Shown here: piece after piece, positions 9,660 to 17,920 of the stretch
Position numbering within the stretch: position 1 is the first letter of the stretch
Layout of the letters: each line of letters starts with the position of its first letter
Origin: Xanthomonas sp. 10-10
GTDB taxonomy: Bacteria; Pseudomonadota; Gammaproteobacteria; Xanthomonadales; Xanthomonadaceae
Length of the DNA stretch: 64,000 nt
NCBI RefSeq assembly: GCF_040182365.1
Contig: NZ_CP144460.1
Span: forward strand, 5,105,346-5,169,345
Reading direction: 5' to 3'
Translations under genes and position numbers: made by a program
Notes under the pieces: generated by a model
Told to the model about the DNA's origin: nothing
What the model saw: the letters and a program-made list of their open reading frames with translations, nothing else
Database searches by the model: none

Positions 9660-10318
9660 AGACCACCCTGCTCTCCACCATCCTGGCCTCGACCCTGCTG
9701 GTGTGCGCACCGGCCACCGTGCTGGCGCAGCCGGCTGCCGCCAGCGCGCCCGCGCAGGGCGCGGCCACCAAGACCGTCATCGACAGCAGCACCCGCATCC
9801 TGACTACGCTGGACCAGCGCCGCGCCGAGTTCCGCAGTAACCCGGCCGCCCTGCGCCAGTACATCAACGGCGAATTGAACAAGGCCTTCGACCGCGACTA
9901 CTCCGCCCGCCTGGTGCTGGGCGTGCACGGCCGTGGCGCCTCCGACGCGGACATCAAGCTGTTTGCCGACGCACTGGCCGAGAACCTGATGCAGCGCTAC
10001 GGCACTGCGCTGCTCAACTTCGAAGGCAAGCCGACCTTCCGCGCCAAGTCCGAGAGCGCGCTGCCGGGCAACCGCGGCGTCAAGGTCTCCACCGACCTGC
10101 TGCGTGCCGGCAACGACCCGACCCCGGTCGATTACCTGATGCGCAACAGCGGTGGCCAGTGGAAGATCTTCGACGTGATGATCGAAGGCATTTCCTACGT
10201 ACAGACCTTCAAGACCCAGTTCGATGGCCCGTTGCGCGAGAAGGGCATCGCCAAGGTCGCCGCCGATCTGCGCAGCGGCAACCTGCAGGTCGGTGCGGCA
10301 CCGGCCAATGGCAAGTAA
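9656..10318 (+). CDS. mlaC: MlaC, periplasmic phospholipid shuttle
   Basis: Soluble periplasmic carrier (Tol_Tol_Ttg2 family) ferrying phospholipid between MlaA at the outer membrane and MlaD. 220 aa with a signal peptide (about 1-25, cleavage near VLAQPA). The mature part has the family pattern: an early helix with Thr-Arg-Ile-Leu, FDRDYSARLVLG, and the C-terminal WKIFDVMIEGISYVQTFKTQF strand-helix. The start overlaps mlaD by 4 nt and the end overlaps mlaB by 11 nt. Confidence 0.95.
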   Translation: MKTTLLSTILASTLLVCAPATVLAQPAAASAPAQGAATKTVIDSSTRILTTLDQRRAEFRSNPAALRQYINGELNKAFDRDYSARLVLGVHGRGASDADIKLFADALAENLMQRYGTALLNFEGKPTFRAKSESALPGNRGVKVSTDLLRAGNDPTPVDYLMRNSGGQWKIFDVMIEGISYVQTFKTQFDGPLREKGIAKVAADLRSGNLQVGAAPANGK

Positions 10319-10601
10319 CAGCACCGTGCAACGCAACGGCGACACGCTGGCGCTGAGCGGCGTGCTCGACCGTACCGCGGTCACTGCGGCCTGGCCGCAG
10401 GCGATCGCCCAGCTCGATGGCATTCGCACGCTGGACCTGACAGGTGTACAACGCCTGGACAGTGCCGGCGTTGCGATGCTGGCCGAACTGGCCGCGCGGC
10501 TACGCGGCAACGGCACGGTGGCGGTGGTGGGCGAGGCGTCCGGTCTGGACGAATTGCGCGCCGCCTATCGCTTGTCTCCCACTCTCGATTTTCAGGCCTG
10601 A
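10308..10601 (+). CDS. mlaB: MlaB, STAS-domain subunit
   Basis: Small cytoplasmic STAS protein that binds and stabilises MlaF in the transporter. 97 aa from ATG 10308, inside the end of mlaC. A longer frame from 10224 would overlap mlaC coding sequence much further and lacks STAS features. The conserved STAS loop appears as DLTGVQRLDSAGVAMLAEL, with the usual Ser in DSAG. Sequence divergence is normal for MlaB, so position in the operon strengthens the call. Confidence 0.9.
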   Translation: MASNSTVQRNGDTLALSGVLDRTAVTAAWPQAIAQLDGIRTLDLTGVQRLDSAGVAMLAELAARLRGNGTVAVVGEASGLDELRAAYRLSPTLDFQA

Positions 10602-10611
10602 GCGCCACGCC

Positions 10612-11667
10612 ATGACCCAGTTACGCCCCCTCCCCTTGCTGGCCTGCCTGTTGCTGGGCGCCTGCGCCAGCCAGGCGCCGAAGTCGGCGCCGCCGTCGGC
10701 CAGTGCCGATACCCCATCCAGTACGGAAGCACCGGTGCGTGACGATTCCGGAGTGACCGCGCAACCGGCCGCCGCCGGTTTTGCCGCGCCCGATGCGGTG
10801 CCTGCCAGCGTGGCCGCGGCGCCCGCCCAGCAACCCGCTGGTGATGCCGGTACCGACGCGGCAGGTGCGCCGACCTCGGCCGAAGACGACTTCGCTGCGC
10901 TGTATGGCACAGCCGCCCCACAGGCCGGCGCCGACGGTGCGCCGGCACAGCCGGGCGCCGCACCGGCCTACGACCCGTGGGAGCGCTACAACCGCGGCAT
11001 GCACCGCTTCAACCTGGCGGTGGACCGTGGCGTGGCGCGTCCGTTGGCCACCGGCTATACCAAGGTGGTGCCGCGTCCGGCCCGCCTGGGCGTGACCAAC
11101 TTCTTCGACAATCTCGGCACGCCGCTGACCATGGTCAACCAGTTGCTGCAGGGCCACCCGGTGTATGCGGTGCAGTCGCTGGGTCGCTTCGTGATGAATT
11201 CCACGCTGGGCGTGGCCGGCCTGTTCGACCCGGCCTCCGCAGCCGGCATTCCGCGTCGCAGCGAAGACTTCGGTCAGACCCTGGGTGTGTGGGGCTGGCG
11301 CAATTCGCGCTACTTCGAATTGCCGCTGTTCGGCCCACGCACCGTGCGCGACACCTTCGGCCTGGGCGGCGACATTCCGCTCTCGCCGTTGCGTCAGGTC
11401 GACGACAGCGGCGCGCGTTTCGCCCTGCAGGGCCTGCAGCTGGTGGATACGCGCTCGCAGCTGATGTCGCTGGATTCGCTGCGCGACCAAGCACCGGACG
11501 AATACGCACTGACCCGCGATGCGTGGATGCAGCGCCGCAACTACCAGATCGTGCGCGATCTGCGCAGCCATCGCGACAAGAACAACGAGCTGCCCGACTA
11601 CCTGCGCGAAGACAAGGACAGCACGGTGCCGGTGGATGCGATGCCGATCCCCAACTGGGTACGTTGA
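10612..11667 (+). CDS. mlaA: MlaA (VacJ), outer-membrane phospholipid-removal lipoprotein
   Basis: Removes phospholipids from the outer leaflet and hands them to MlaC. 351 aa from ATG 10612, giving a lipoprotein signal with lipobox LLLGAC (Cys18). A longer frame from 10444 would lack a signal. Residues about 20-115 are an Ala/Pro-rich linker absent from the roughly 250-aa E. coli protein. The VacJ domain then starts with YDPWERYNRGMHRFN and continues through FFDNLGTPLTMVNQLLQG and GVWGWRNSRYFELPLFGPRTVRD. It is last in the operon (in E. coli mlaA lies elsewhere) and is followed by a strong terminator. Confidence 0.95.
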   Translation: MTQLRPLPLLACLLLGACASQAPKSAPPSASADTPSSTEAPVRDDSGVTAQPAAAGFAAPDAVPASVAAAPAQQPAGDAGTDAAGAPTSAEDDFAALYGTAAPQAGADGAPAQPGAAPAYDPWERYNRGMHRFNLAVDRGVARPLATGYTKVVPRPARLGVTNFFDNLGTPLTMVNQLLQGHPVYAVQSLGRFVMNSTLGVAGLFDPASAAGIPRRSEDFGQTLGVWGWRNSRYFELPLFGPRTVRDTFGLGGDIPLSPLRQVDDSGARFALQGLQLVDTRSQLMSLDSLRDQAPDEYALTRDAWMQRRNYQIVRDLRSHRDKNNELPDYLREDKDSTVPVDAMPIPNWVR

Positions 11668-11697
11668 TCGGCTGCGCTGCGGTTTGCAATCAATACG

Positions 11698-11726
11698 AAA
11701 GCCCGGGAGCGATCCCGGGCTTTTTG
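11698..11726 (+). terminator. Rho-independent terminator of the mla operon
   Basis: Perfect 8-bp stem GCCCGGGA / TCCCGGGC (11701-11708 and 11713-11720), loop GCGA, followed by TTTTT, 31 nt after the mlaA stop. Confidence 0.93.
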
Positions 11727-11856
11727 CTTATGGCCCTCCTGCAGATGATGACGTCCGTGCGTGGATGCCACCACGGATGCCCTGATCGATCCGTTCTTTC
11801 TCTGTCCATCAACCACCCAGATCACCTGTGTGCGGAAGACCCGGATGCCGGTGTAC

Positions 11857-12429
11857 TCAGGGCCCGGTCGCCGCCCCTTCGAAAATACGCGGCAATGCCT
11901 CGTAGCCTGAACCGAGCAAGGTTTTAATACTGCGGGTCTGCGTGTTGCGGATGAATTGGATGAGGCTCGTTCCGGCACAACGGATCGAGAAGCAGGCACG
12001 GTCGATGACATAGAACTTGAACGTAGCGTCCTGGTCGCGCCGCCAGCACAGAAACTCGCCGTTGATGCTGCCGCCGTAGAAGCGAAGCTCCTCGAAGAAA
12101 CGGGCGATGTCACGGCTTTCGTCGTCGTAGGGTTCAAGACAATCGGGATCGCCGATCACGCTGCCGTCTTCCCGGTATTGATCGACCAGCGAATGGACCT
12201 GGTCGTGGAGTTCGACACCTCGAACGAGCAGGCCGTCATTGCCGAACATGCTGAAGGGCATCTCGATGACGAAAAGGCCGTTGGTGGTGCCGTAGCCGAA
12301 TGTGCGAGCGAAGAGCGTGTAGGACGGTGGCAGCGGGCCGATCTGCGCTTGCAGGTCTGAAATCTCTGCGGCCGATGCCGTGCGCGTGATGGTCGCACGA
12401 TCGAAAAGTTGAGTGAGGTCGTCGGCCAT
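11857..12429 (-). CDS. SMI1/KNR4 (SUKH)-family protein, immunity-like
   Basis: 190 aa from ATG 12429, which has a good ribosome site (GAAGGA). The upstream in-frame extension to 12657 is non-conserved. The pattern fits the SUKH superfamily: an N-terminal helix with EISDLQAQIGPLPPSYTLFARTFG (beginning the conserved P-x-x-Y/F-x-x-F core), then GLFVIEMP, a long acidic middle (IGDPDCLEPYDDES) and FYGGSINGEFLCWR. SUKH proteins are frequent immunity proteins against polymorphic or contact-dependent nuclease toxins. No toxin gene is adjacent. Base composition is less GC-biased than its neighbours, suggesting transfer. Confidence 0.72.
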   Translation of the reverse strand: MADDLTQLFDRATITRTASAAEISDLQAQIGPLPPSYTLFARTFGYGTTNGLFVIEMPFSMFGNDGLLVRGVELHDQVHSLVDQYREDGSVIGDPDCLEPYDDESRDIARFFEELRFYGGSINGEFLCWRRDQDATFKFYVIDRACFSIRCAGTSLIQFIRNTQTRSIKTLLGSGYEALPRIFEGAATGP

Positions 12430-12678
12430 CAAGGTTCCTTCGAAAAGACGCCAGGCCAGTCGCTCGTCATCGGCCTTGGCATCAGGTGCTCGTCTCCAGC
12501 GCTGCTGCACTGTCGTTGCGAAGCATGGGTGATTCTTTGGCGTGGCGTGTGGATGTCCATCATTGACTGCCGCGTGACCGCGCTTGATTCCGTCCCTGGC
12601 CTGGGTCCGACGGACTCGATGCAGACATCTGGTCTCGTTCTTTGATCGAAAGACCACAGAAAAACTGTTTAGGCGTGG

Positions 12679-12957
12679 TCACATCCGCTTGCGGAGACCT
12701 TGAATTTTGAACGAGAGCCACGAAGACAACAGGCAAAACGCAAAACCGACCACAAGCGCAACCGCCACCATTGGCCATCCTGTGGTCCATTGGACACGGT
12801 AAAAGCAAGTTGCCGGCTCGCTATTGATGAGCGCGCCATCAGGACATGGATTGGCCAGGCGGCTGTGATACAGCAGCACCACGCCCGTTACACAGGCAAG
12901 GGCGCTGCTCAGGATAAGCATCAGAACACCGGCTCGAACGAGTAACTTGCCTGGCAT
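12679..12957 (-). CDS. Small membrane protein of unknown function
   Basis: 92 aa from ATG 12957. Two hydrophobic segments are clear: about residues 8-28 (AGVLMLILSSALACVTGVVL) and about 60-80 (MVAVALVVGFAFCLLSSWLS), separated by a Cys-containing loop (NPCPDGALINSEPATCFYR) likely to be periplasmic. It ends in a basic tail. It lies between the SUKH-like gene and gpx on the same strand. No family recognised. The non-repetitive sequence, membrane pattern and lack of a better frame support a real gene. Confidence 0.55.
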   Translation of the reverse strand: MPGKLLVRAGVLMLILSSALACVTGVVLLYHSRLANPCPDGALINSEPATCFYRVQWTTGWPMVAVALVVGFAFCLLSSWLSFKIQGLRKRM

Positions 12958-12976
12958 TGAAGGACGACTGCCTGCG

Positions 12977-13528
12977 TCATGCAGTGGCGGCCAGTGCCGC
13001 ATCCACTGCCTGACGCAAGCGCGCATCGTCTGCCGGCACGTCGGGAGCGAAGCGCTCGATAACCGTGCCGTCGCGGCCGACCAGGAATTTTTCGAAGTTC
13101 CACAGCACGCCCGGCGCGGGGTTTGCGGCAATGCCGTAGCCGGCGAGTTTCTCGCGCATCGGGCCATCGCCGGTGGCGCTCGGGCGTGCGCTGGTCAGGG
13201 CCTGATACAGCGGATGGGTGTCGGTACCGGTGACGGCGATCTTGGAGAACAGCGGGAAGGTGACGTCGTAGGTGAGCTGGCAGAACTGCGCGATCTCCGC
13301 CTCGCTGCCGGGCTCCTGTCCGTTGAAGTCGTTGGCTGGGAACGCCAGCACTTCCAGACCCGCGGCGTGCTTGTCGCGGTACAGCGCTTCCAGGCCTTCG
13401 TATTGCGGGGTGAGGCCGCACTTGGAGGCGACGTTGACCACCAGCAGCACCTTGCCGCGGTAGTCGGCCAGCGTGGCGGGCTCACCGTCGATGCGGGCCA
13501 CGGGGATGTCGTACAGCGTCTGGCTCAT
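12977..13528 (-). CDS. Glutathione peroxidase family thiol peroxidase
   Basis: Reduces hydrogen peroxide and organic hydroperoxides using thiols. 183 aa from ATG 13528 (MSQTLYDIPVARIDG), the usual GPx length; an extension to 13579 is possible but not conserved. Motifs: KVLLVVNVASKCGLTPQYEGL with the peroxidatic Cys in place of selenocysteine, LAFPANDFNGQEPGS with the catalytic Gln, and the WNFEKFLV signature with its Trp and Asn. The thiol may be glutathione or thioredoxin; bacterial Cys-GPx enzymes often prefer thioredoxin. Confidence 0.94.
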   Translation of the reverse strand: MSQTLYDIPVARIDGEPATLADYRGKVLLVVNVASKCGLTPQYEGLEALYRDKHAAGLEVLAFPANDFNGQEPGSEAEIAQFCQLTYDVTFPLFSKIAVTGTDTHPLYQALTSARPSATGDGPMREKLAGYGIAANPAPGVLWNFEKFLVGRDGTVIERFAPDVPADDARLRQAVDAALAATA

Positions 13529-13661
13529 CGATACGTCCTGGACAGGTAGAGCCGAGAGCATAAACCGCCACTGGCTCATGGCGCTTGCAGTTATCTCCAG
13601 CGACGCGCACGGGCCAAGCGGCTGATCGGCCCGTGCAAGCGCTTGGACATATTTGAAGCCA

Positions 13662-14045
13662 TCAATCGATGCACAACGCGGCCTGGCCCATGCCGCCGAT
13701 CACTTCCTGGCGGCAGCCGAAGCGGTCGCTGTCGCGCTGGCAGGTGCCGGTGGTGGCGGTACCGGTCGGCACGATGCTGGTGGCCAGGCAATCGCCGCTG
13801 CACTCGGCATTGTCGGTGCAGGTCTTGCCGGCATCGGCATACGGCACGATACAACGCGGAATCTGCATGCGGCCTACCGGACGCAGTTGGCCGCCTTTTG
13901 CGGTGCAGGCGGCAGCATCATCGGTGGAACCTGCGTTCGCAGCCGGTGGCGCGCTCGCTGCAACGCCGGACTTGGCGGCAGGCGTATTGCTACATGCGGC
14001 CAGCAGCAGCGCGCACAGCATCGGGTGGATCCATCGGGCCGCCAT
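13662..14045 (-). CDS. Small cysteine-rich lipoprotein, function unknown
   Basis: 127 aa with a lipoprotein signal: hydrophobic core and lipobox LLLAAC (Cys near 18). An Ala/Pro-rich linker precedes a C-terminal domain with about eight cysteines (CTAKGG, PRCIVPYADAGKTC, AECSGDCLA, GTCQRDSDRFGC, ALCID), probably disulphide-bonded in the periplasm. No family I can name. It ends 133 nt after the gpx start and is on the same strand. Confidence 0.75.
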   Translation of the reverse strand: MAARWIHPMLCALLLAACSNTPAAKSGVAASAPPAANAGSTDDAAACTAKGGQLRPVGRMQIPRCIVPYADAGKTCTDNAECSGDCLATSIVPTGTATTGTCQRDSDRFGCRQEVIGGMGQAALCID

Positions 14046-14137
14046 GGGAATCTCTCTGGGACAAGGGGCCTACAAGCATCGCGGTGGCGATGTCTGCGTG
14101 GCGTGGTCGGCATGGGACGCCCAAAAAAATCTGCCGT

Positions 14138-14541
14138 TGTAGGAGCGCACCTGGGCGCGATGAGGCGTTATCGGCAATGCCCTGTCGCGCCCGGGTGCGC
14201 TCCTACGGTGTGCTGTCTGTTGACTGTTGCGATGCCATCTGTGGATCGCTGCTGCCTGTCGCTGGAAGTAGCGCCAAGCCATTGCCGTTTGCTGCAGCCG
14301 GCGTTGTAGGAGCGGACCTGGCCGCGATGGGGCGTTATCGGTAATGCCCTGTCGCGCCCGGGTGCGCTCCTACGGTGTGCTGTCTGTTGGTTGTTGCGAT
14401 GCCATCTGTGGATCACTGCTGCCTGTCGCCGGAAGTAGCGTCAAGCCATTGCCGTTTGCTGCAGCCAGCGTTGTAGGAGCGGACCTGGCCGCGATGGGGC
14501 GTTATCGGTAATGCCTGTCGCGCCCGGGTGCGCTCCTACGT
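14138..14541. repeat. 167-bp tandem repeat with internal palindromes (about 2.4 copies)
   Basis: TAGGAGC begins at 14140, 14307 and 14474, a constant 167-bp period. Each unit starts with a GTAGGAGCG...CGCTCCTAC imperfect palindrome of about 70 bp, followed by a spacer that includes GTTGCGATGCCATCTGTGGA and ends GCCATTGCCGTTTGCTGCAG. The last copy stops after its palindrome. The units differ slightly, including one-base indels, so the array is not brand new. It lies between the lipoprotein gene and the rmuC stop. Confidence 0.95.
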
Positions 14542-14573
14542 GTGCTGGGTGTGAGCTGGCGTCTGAGGGTGGA

Positions 14574-16142
14574 TCATTCCTGCTCGTCGCCGGGGTCGTC
14601 GTCGATGCCGTTTGCGGCATCGTCCAGCAGCGCCTGGGATTGGTCGCCGGAGAGCGTTTCCACGCCACGCAGGCGGCGTTCGATGGTGCGGGTCTTGCGG
14701 CTGGCTTCGCCCAGGCTCTTGCCGACGGTGCTGATCTGCCGCTCGGCCTTCTCCAGAATGCCGGCGAACTTGCCGAACTCGCTCTTCACCGCGCCCAGCA
14801 CCTGCCAGACCTCGCTGGAGCGCTTTTCGATCGCCAGCGTGCGGAAGCCCATCTGCAGGCTGTTGAGCAGGGCGGTAAACGTGGTCGGGCCGGCCAGTAC
14901 CACGCGATGTTCGCGCTGCAGCAGATCGACCAGGCCGGCGCGGCGGATGACCTCGGCGTACAGGCCTTCGGTCGGCAGGAACATCACCGCGAAATCCGTC
15001 GTGTGCGGCGGGCAAACGTACTTGTCGCTGATGGATTTGGCCTGCACGCGGATGGCGCGCTCCAGCTGCGCGGTGGAATTCTTGATCGCGTCCAGGTCGC
15101 CTTTTTCCTGCGCGTCGATCAGCCGTTCGTAGTCCTCGCGCGGGAACTTGGCGTCGACCGGCAACCACACCACCGTGTCATCGCCGCGCCCTGGCAGGCG
15201 GATCGCGAAGTCCACTGCTTCAGCGCTGTCGGGTTTGACCCGCACGCCGCGCGCGTACTGCTCCATCGTCAGCGTCTGCTCGAGGATGTTCTCCAGCTGC
15301 ACTTCGCCCCAGCCGCCGCGGTCCTTGACGTTGCTCAGCACGCGCTTGAGATCGCCGACGCCGGTGGCCAGCTGCTGCATTTCGCCCAGGCCGCGCTGCA
15401 CCTGCTCCAGGCGCTCGGAGACGAGTTTGAAAGACGCATCCAGCCGTGTATTGAGCGTGGTCTGCAGTTTTTCGTCGACGGTGGCGCGCATCAGTTCCAG
15501 CTTGCTGGCATTGTCGTTCTGCAGGTTGGCCAGCTGTTGTTCCAGCGTGGCGCGCATTTCGCCGATGCGCAGTTCATTGCGCTGGGTGAGTTCGGTCAGG
15601 CGTTGGCCCAGCGCCTCGGTGAAGCGCTGCTGCGACTCGCCGGCCTCTTGCCGGCCCTTGCGGGCATCTTCGGCCAGCGCGTCGCGCAGCGCGGCCATAT
15701 GGGTGTCGGTGCGTGCGATCAGCTCGGTCAGTTGCTGGCCGAACACCTGGATGCGGGTTTCCTGCTGCTGGCCGAAGCCATCGAGCTGGGTGCGCAATTC
15801 GGTGAGCCGCAGGGTGAGCAGTTCGCCGGTGCGTTGTTGCGCGAGGGCGCTTTCCTCGCGCGCCTTGCGGGCGTCTTCGCCAAGCGCGTCGCGCAGCAGG
15901 TCCAGGCGCTGGTCGGTGCGGGTGGACAGTTCGGTGAGATTGCGCGCAAAGGTTTCCAGGCGGCCGTCCTGCTGGCGCGCCAGGCCTTCGAGCTGCTCGC
16001 GCAGTTCGCCGCGGCCGTCACGTTGTTCACTGCGCAGCGCATGCTCCAGCGCAGTGGTGGAGGGACGCCGCAGCAGGGCCAGCAGCTGCAACACCAGGAC
16101 TACCACGAGGAGTCCGAGAAGGATCAGGGATTCGGATGACAT
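14574..16142 (-). CDS. rmuC: RmuC, DNA recombination protein
   Basis: Limits recombination at inverted repeats; a predicted nuclease-fold protein of the RmuC family. 522 aa. One N-terminal membrane anchor (about 5-24), then a long coiled coil (about 30-250) rich in Gln/Glu/Arg with internal duplications (RxxxLRDALxEDARK twice), then the conserved RmuC domain: LSNVKDRGGWGEVQLENILEQ, LPVDAKFPREDYERL, AKSISDKYVCPPHTTDFAVMFLP split across about 100 residues, and GPTTFTALLNSLQMGFRTLA. Monocistronic. The 3' end abuts the palindrome array. Confidence 0.94.
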   Translation of the reverse strand: MSSESLILLGLLVVVLVLQLLALLRRPSTTALEHALRSEQRDGRGELREQLEGLARQQDGRLETFARNLTELSTRTDQRLDLLRDALGEDARKAREESALAQQRTGELLTLRLTELRTQLDGFGQQQETRIQVFGQQLTELIARTDTHMAALRDALAEDARKGRQEAGESQQRFTEALGQRLTELTQRNELRIGEMRATLEQQLANLQNDNASKLELMRATVDEKLQTTLNTRLDASFKLVSERLEQVQRGLGEMQQLATGVGDLKRVLSNVKDRGGWGEVQLENILEQTLTMEQYARGVRVKPDSAEAVDFAIRLPGRGDDTVVWLPVDAKFPREDYERLIDAQEKGDLDAIKNSTAQLERAIRVQAKSISDKYVCPPHTTDFAVMFLPTEGLYAEVIRRAGLVDLLQREHRVVLAGPTTFTALLNSLQMGFRTLAIEKRSSEVWQVLGAVKSEFGKFAGILEKAERQISTVGKSLGEASRKTRTIERRLRGVETLSGDQSQALLDDAANGIDDDPGDEQE

Positions 16143-16817
16143 GCGTGAAGTGTAGCCGGGCCGGTCGCAGCGGCTGCGTCGGTGCGAGGCGGCCTGGGTG
16201 GTCGGTGATCAGGCCGCAGGCGCTCGGGACGTTGCGCCTGCGGCAATGCGCATCGGCGACTTCAGTGCGGCTAACGACGTGGCGAGCCGGGCCGTGCGCC
16301 ACTTAGCTTGTCGGTAGCCAATCGTTGCCACGCGCCGACAGCTGCGATCTGCAAGCGGTGGCGATCGCCTGCGCGCGGGATGAGCGCGGCGGTCGTCGCA
16401 GAAGACCATGCAGGCCATCCGGCAACGACATCGCTTCGGTCGCATCGTCGGACCGACACGATCGCCGCATGACCTACTGCGACGTGCGCAGTCGCCCACG
16501 ACGACCTGGCGCGTATCGCTCCGCAATGCACATCGCCCAGCGGTGCGCGTGCGCAATGCCGTGTCTGGCGATCGCACGACCTGCGCCCGGCAGGGTCGCA
16601 CGCGGCGACACGTCGGCAGAGACACTGACGCGTAGCGGCTCCCGGGCGCTGCACGTCGGCGATTCCGGGCGGCGGCTGGACGCTGCAGTGCGCCGCGTCC
16701 TGTGCATCGCGCTGCGCCCGGGCCTGTTCGAGGCCGACCCCGCCCAGACGCCCGCTCTGCGGCAAGCACGCATTGCTCGGCGCACCGGAACATGGCGCGA
16801 TCCATGCCTGGCTGCAG
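16143..16817. other. 675-bp region without recognisable genes
   Basis: Very GC-rich. Frames exist on both strands but none shows a coherent family pattern or signal sequence. I see no repeat of the palindrome family here. It may be decayed sequence. Confidence 0.5.
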
Positions 16818-17825
16818 TCAGAACCCTTCCAGTACCAGCTTGCCGCGGGTGCGATGCGATTCCAGGGCGGCGTGGGCGCGGCGCAGGTTGTCGACGCTGA
16901 TGCAGCCATAGTGCTCGCCCAGCGTGCTGCGCAGCGTACCGCTGTCCACCAGCGCAGCGACGCGGTTGAGCAGGTGGTGCTGGGCAATCATGTCGTCGGT
17001 GGCGAACAGCGAGCGGGTGAACATGAATTCCCAGTGCAGCGACGCGCTCTTGCGCTTGAGCGGCAGCACATCCAGCGTGGCCGGGTCGTCGATCAGCGCC
17101 AGCTGGCCCTGCGGCGCGAGCACGTCGACCAGCTGAGTGAAGTGCTGGTCGGTGTGGGTCAGGCTGGCGACGTGCTCGACCTGGGCGATGCCGATGCGCT
17201 GCAAGCCCTCGCTGAGCGGCTGGGTGTGGTCGATGACATGGTGGGCACCGAGCGCATACACCCAATCCTGGGTCTGCGGGCGCGAGGCGGTGCCGATCAC
17301 GGTCAGCCTGGTCAGCGTGCGCGCCAGCTGCACCAGGATCGAGCCGACTCCACCGGCGGCGCCGACCACCAGCAGGGCCTGGCCCTGGCCGCCGCCTTCG
17401 GCGATGCGCAGGCGGTCGAACAGCAGCTCCCAGGCGGTGATGGCGGTCAGCGGCAGCGCCGCGGCGGACGCGTCGTCGAGCGTGGCAGGCTTGCGGCCGA
17501 CCAGGCGCTCGTCCACCAGATGGTATTCGGCATTGGTGCCCGGGCGGGTCAGCGCGCCGGCGTAGTACACCGCGTCGCCAGGTTGAAACAGGCTCACCTC
17601 GCTGCCCACTGCATCGACCACGCCGCTGGCATCCCAGCCCAGCACGCGCGGCGACTCCACCGGCGCATTGGCGCGCACCTTGGTGTCGACCGGATTGACC
17701 GAGATGGCATGGATGCGCACGCGCAGGTCACGCGGGCCGGGCTCGGGCATTGGCAGCTCGAGCGCGACCAGCGCGCGCGGGTCGTCGATGGGCAGGCCGT
17801 GTTGCGGATAGGCGATGGCTTTCAT
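16818..17825 (-). CDS. Zinc-type alcohol dehydrogenase / quinone oxidoreductase family
   Basis: NAD(P)H-dependent medium-chain oxidoreductase, 335 aa from ATG 17825 (MKAIAYPQHGLPIDD). N-terminal GroES-like domain with VNPVDTKVRANAP and GWDASGVVDAVGSEVSLFQPGD, then a Rossmann fold with VVGAAGGVGSILVQLAR for the cofactor, and YALGAHHVIDH. The catalytic-zinc Cys/His set of classical alcohol dehydrogenases is not evident, so despite the family name it is probably a quinone oxidoreductase-like enzyme. Divergent from a LysR gene with 95 nt between the starts, suggesting control by that regulator. Confidence 0.9.
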   Translation of the reverse strand: MKAIAYPQHGLPIDDPRALVALELPMPEPGPRDLRVRIHAISVNPVDTKVRANAPVESPRVLGWDASGVVDAVGSEVSLFQPGDAVYYAGALTRPGTNAEYHLVDERLVGRKPATLDDASAAALPLTAITAWELLFDRLRIAEGGGQGQALLVVGAAGGVGSILVQLARTLTRLTVIGTASRPQTQDWVYALGAHHVIDHTQPLSEGLQRIGIAQVEHVASLTHTDQHFTQLVDVLAPQGQLALIDDPATLDVLPLKRKSASLHWEFMFTRSLFATDDMIAQHHLLNRVAALVDSGTLRSTLGEHYGCISVDNLRRAHAALESHRTRGKLVLEGF

Positions 17826-17920
17826 GGGGCTGACCGTTGAGCGGGGAACTGCAGGGTGCGCCATCGCGATTCCCGGAAAAACCGGCAAACTGCGCAAGCA
17901 GTTTCACCATTGGAGAGAAG

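Noticed and set aside
14138..14541. CRISPR array suspected from regular repeats
   Set aside because: The units are 167 bp with nearly identical spacers, so this is an ordinary tandem repeat, not repeat-unique-spacer.
16209..16805. 198-codon minus-strand frame upstream of rmuC
   Set aside because: Arg/Ala-rich shadow sequence, no family features, and no ribosome site.
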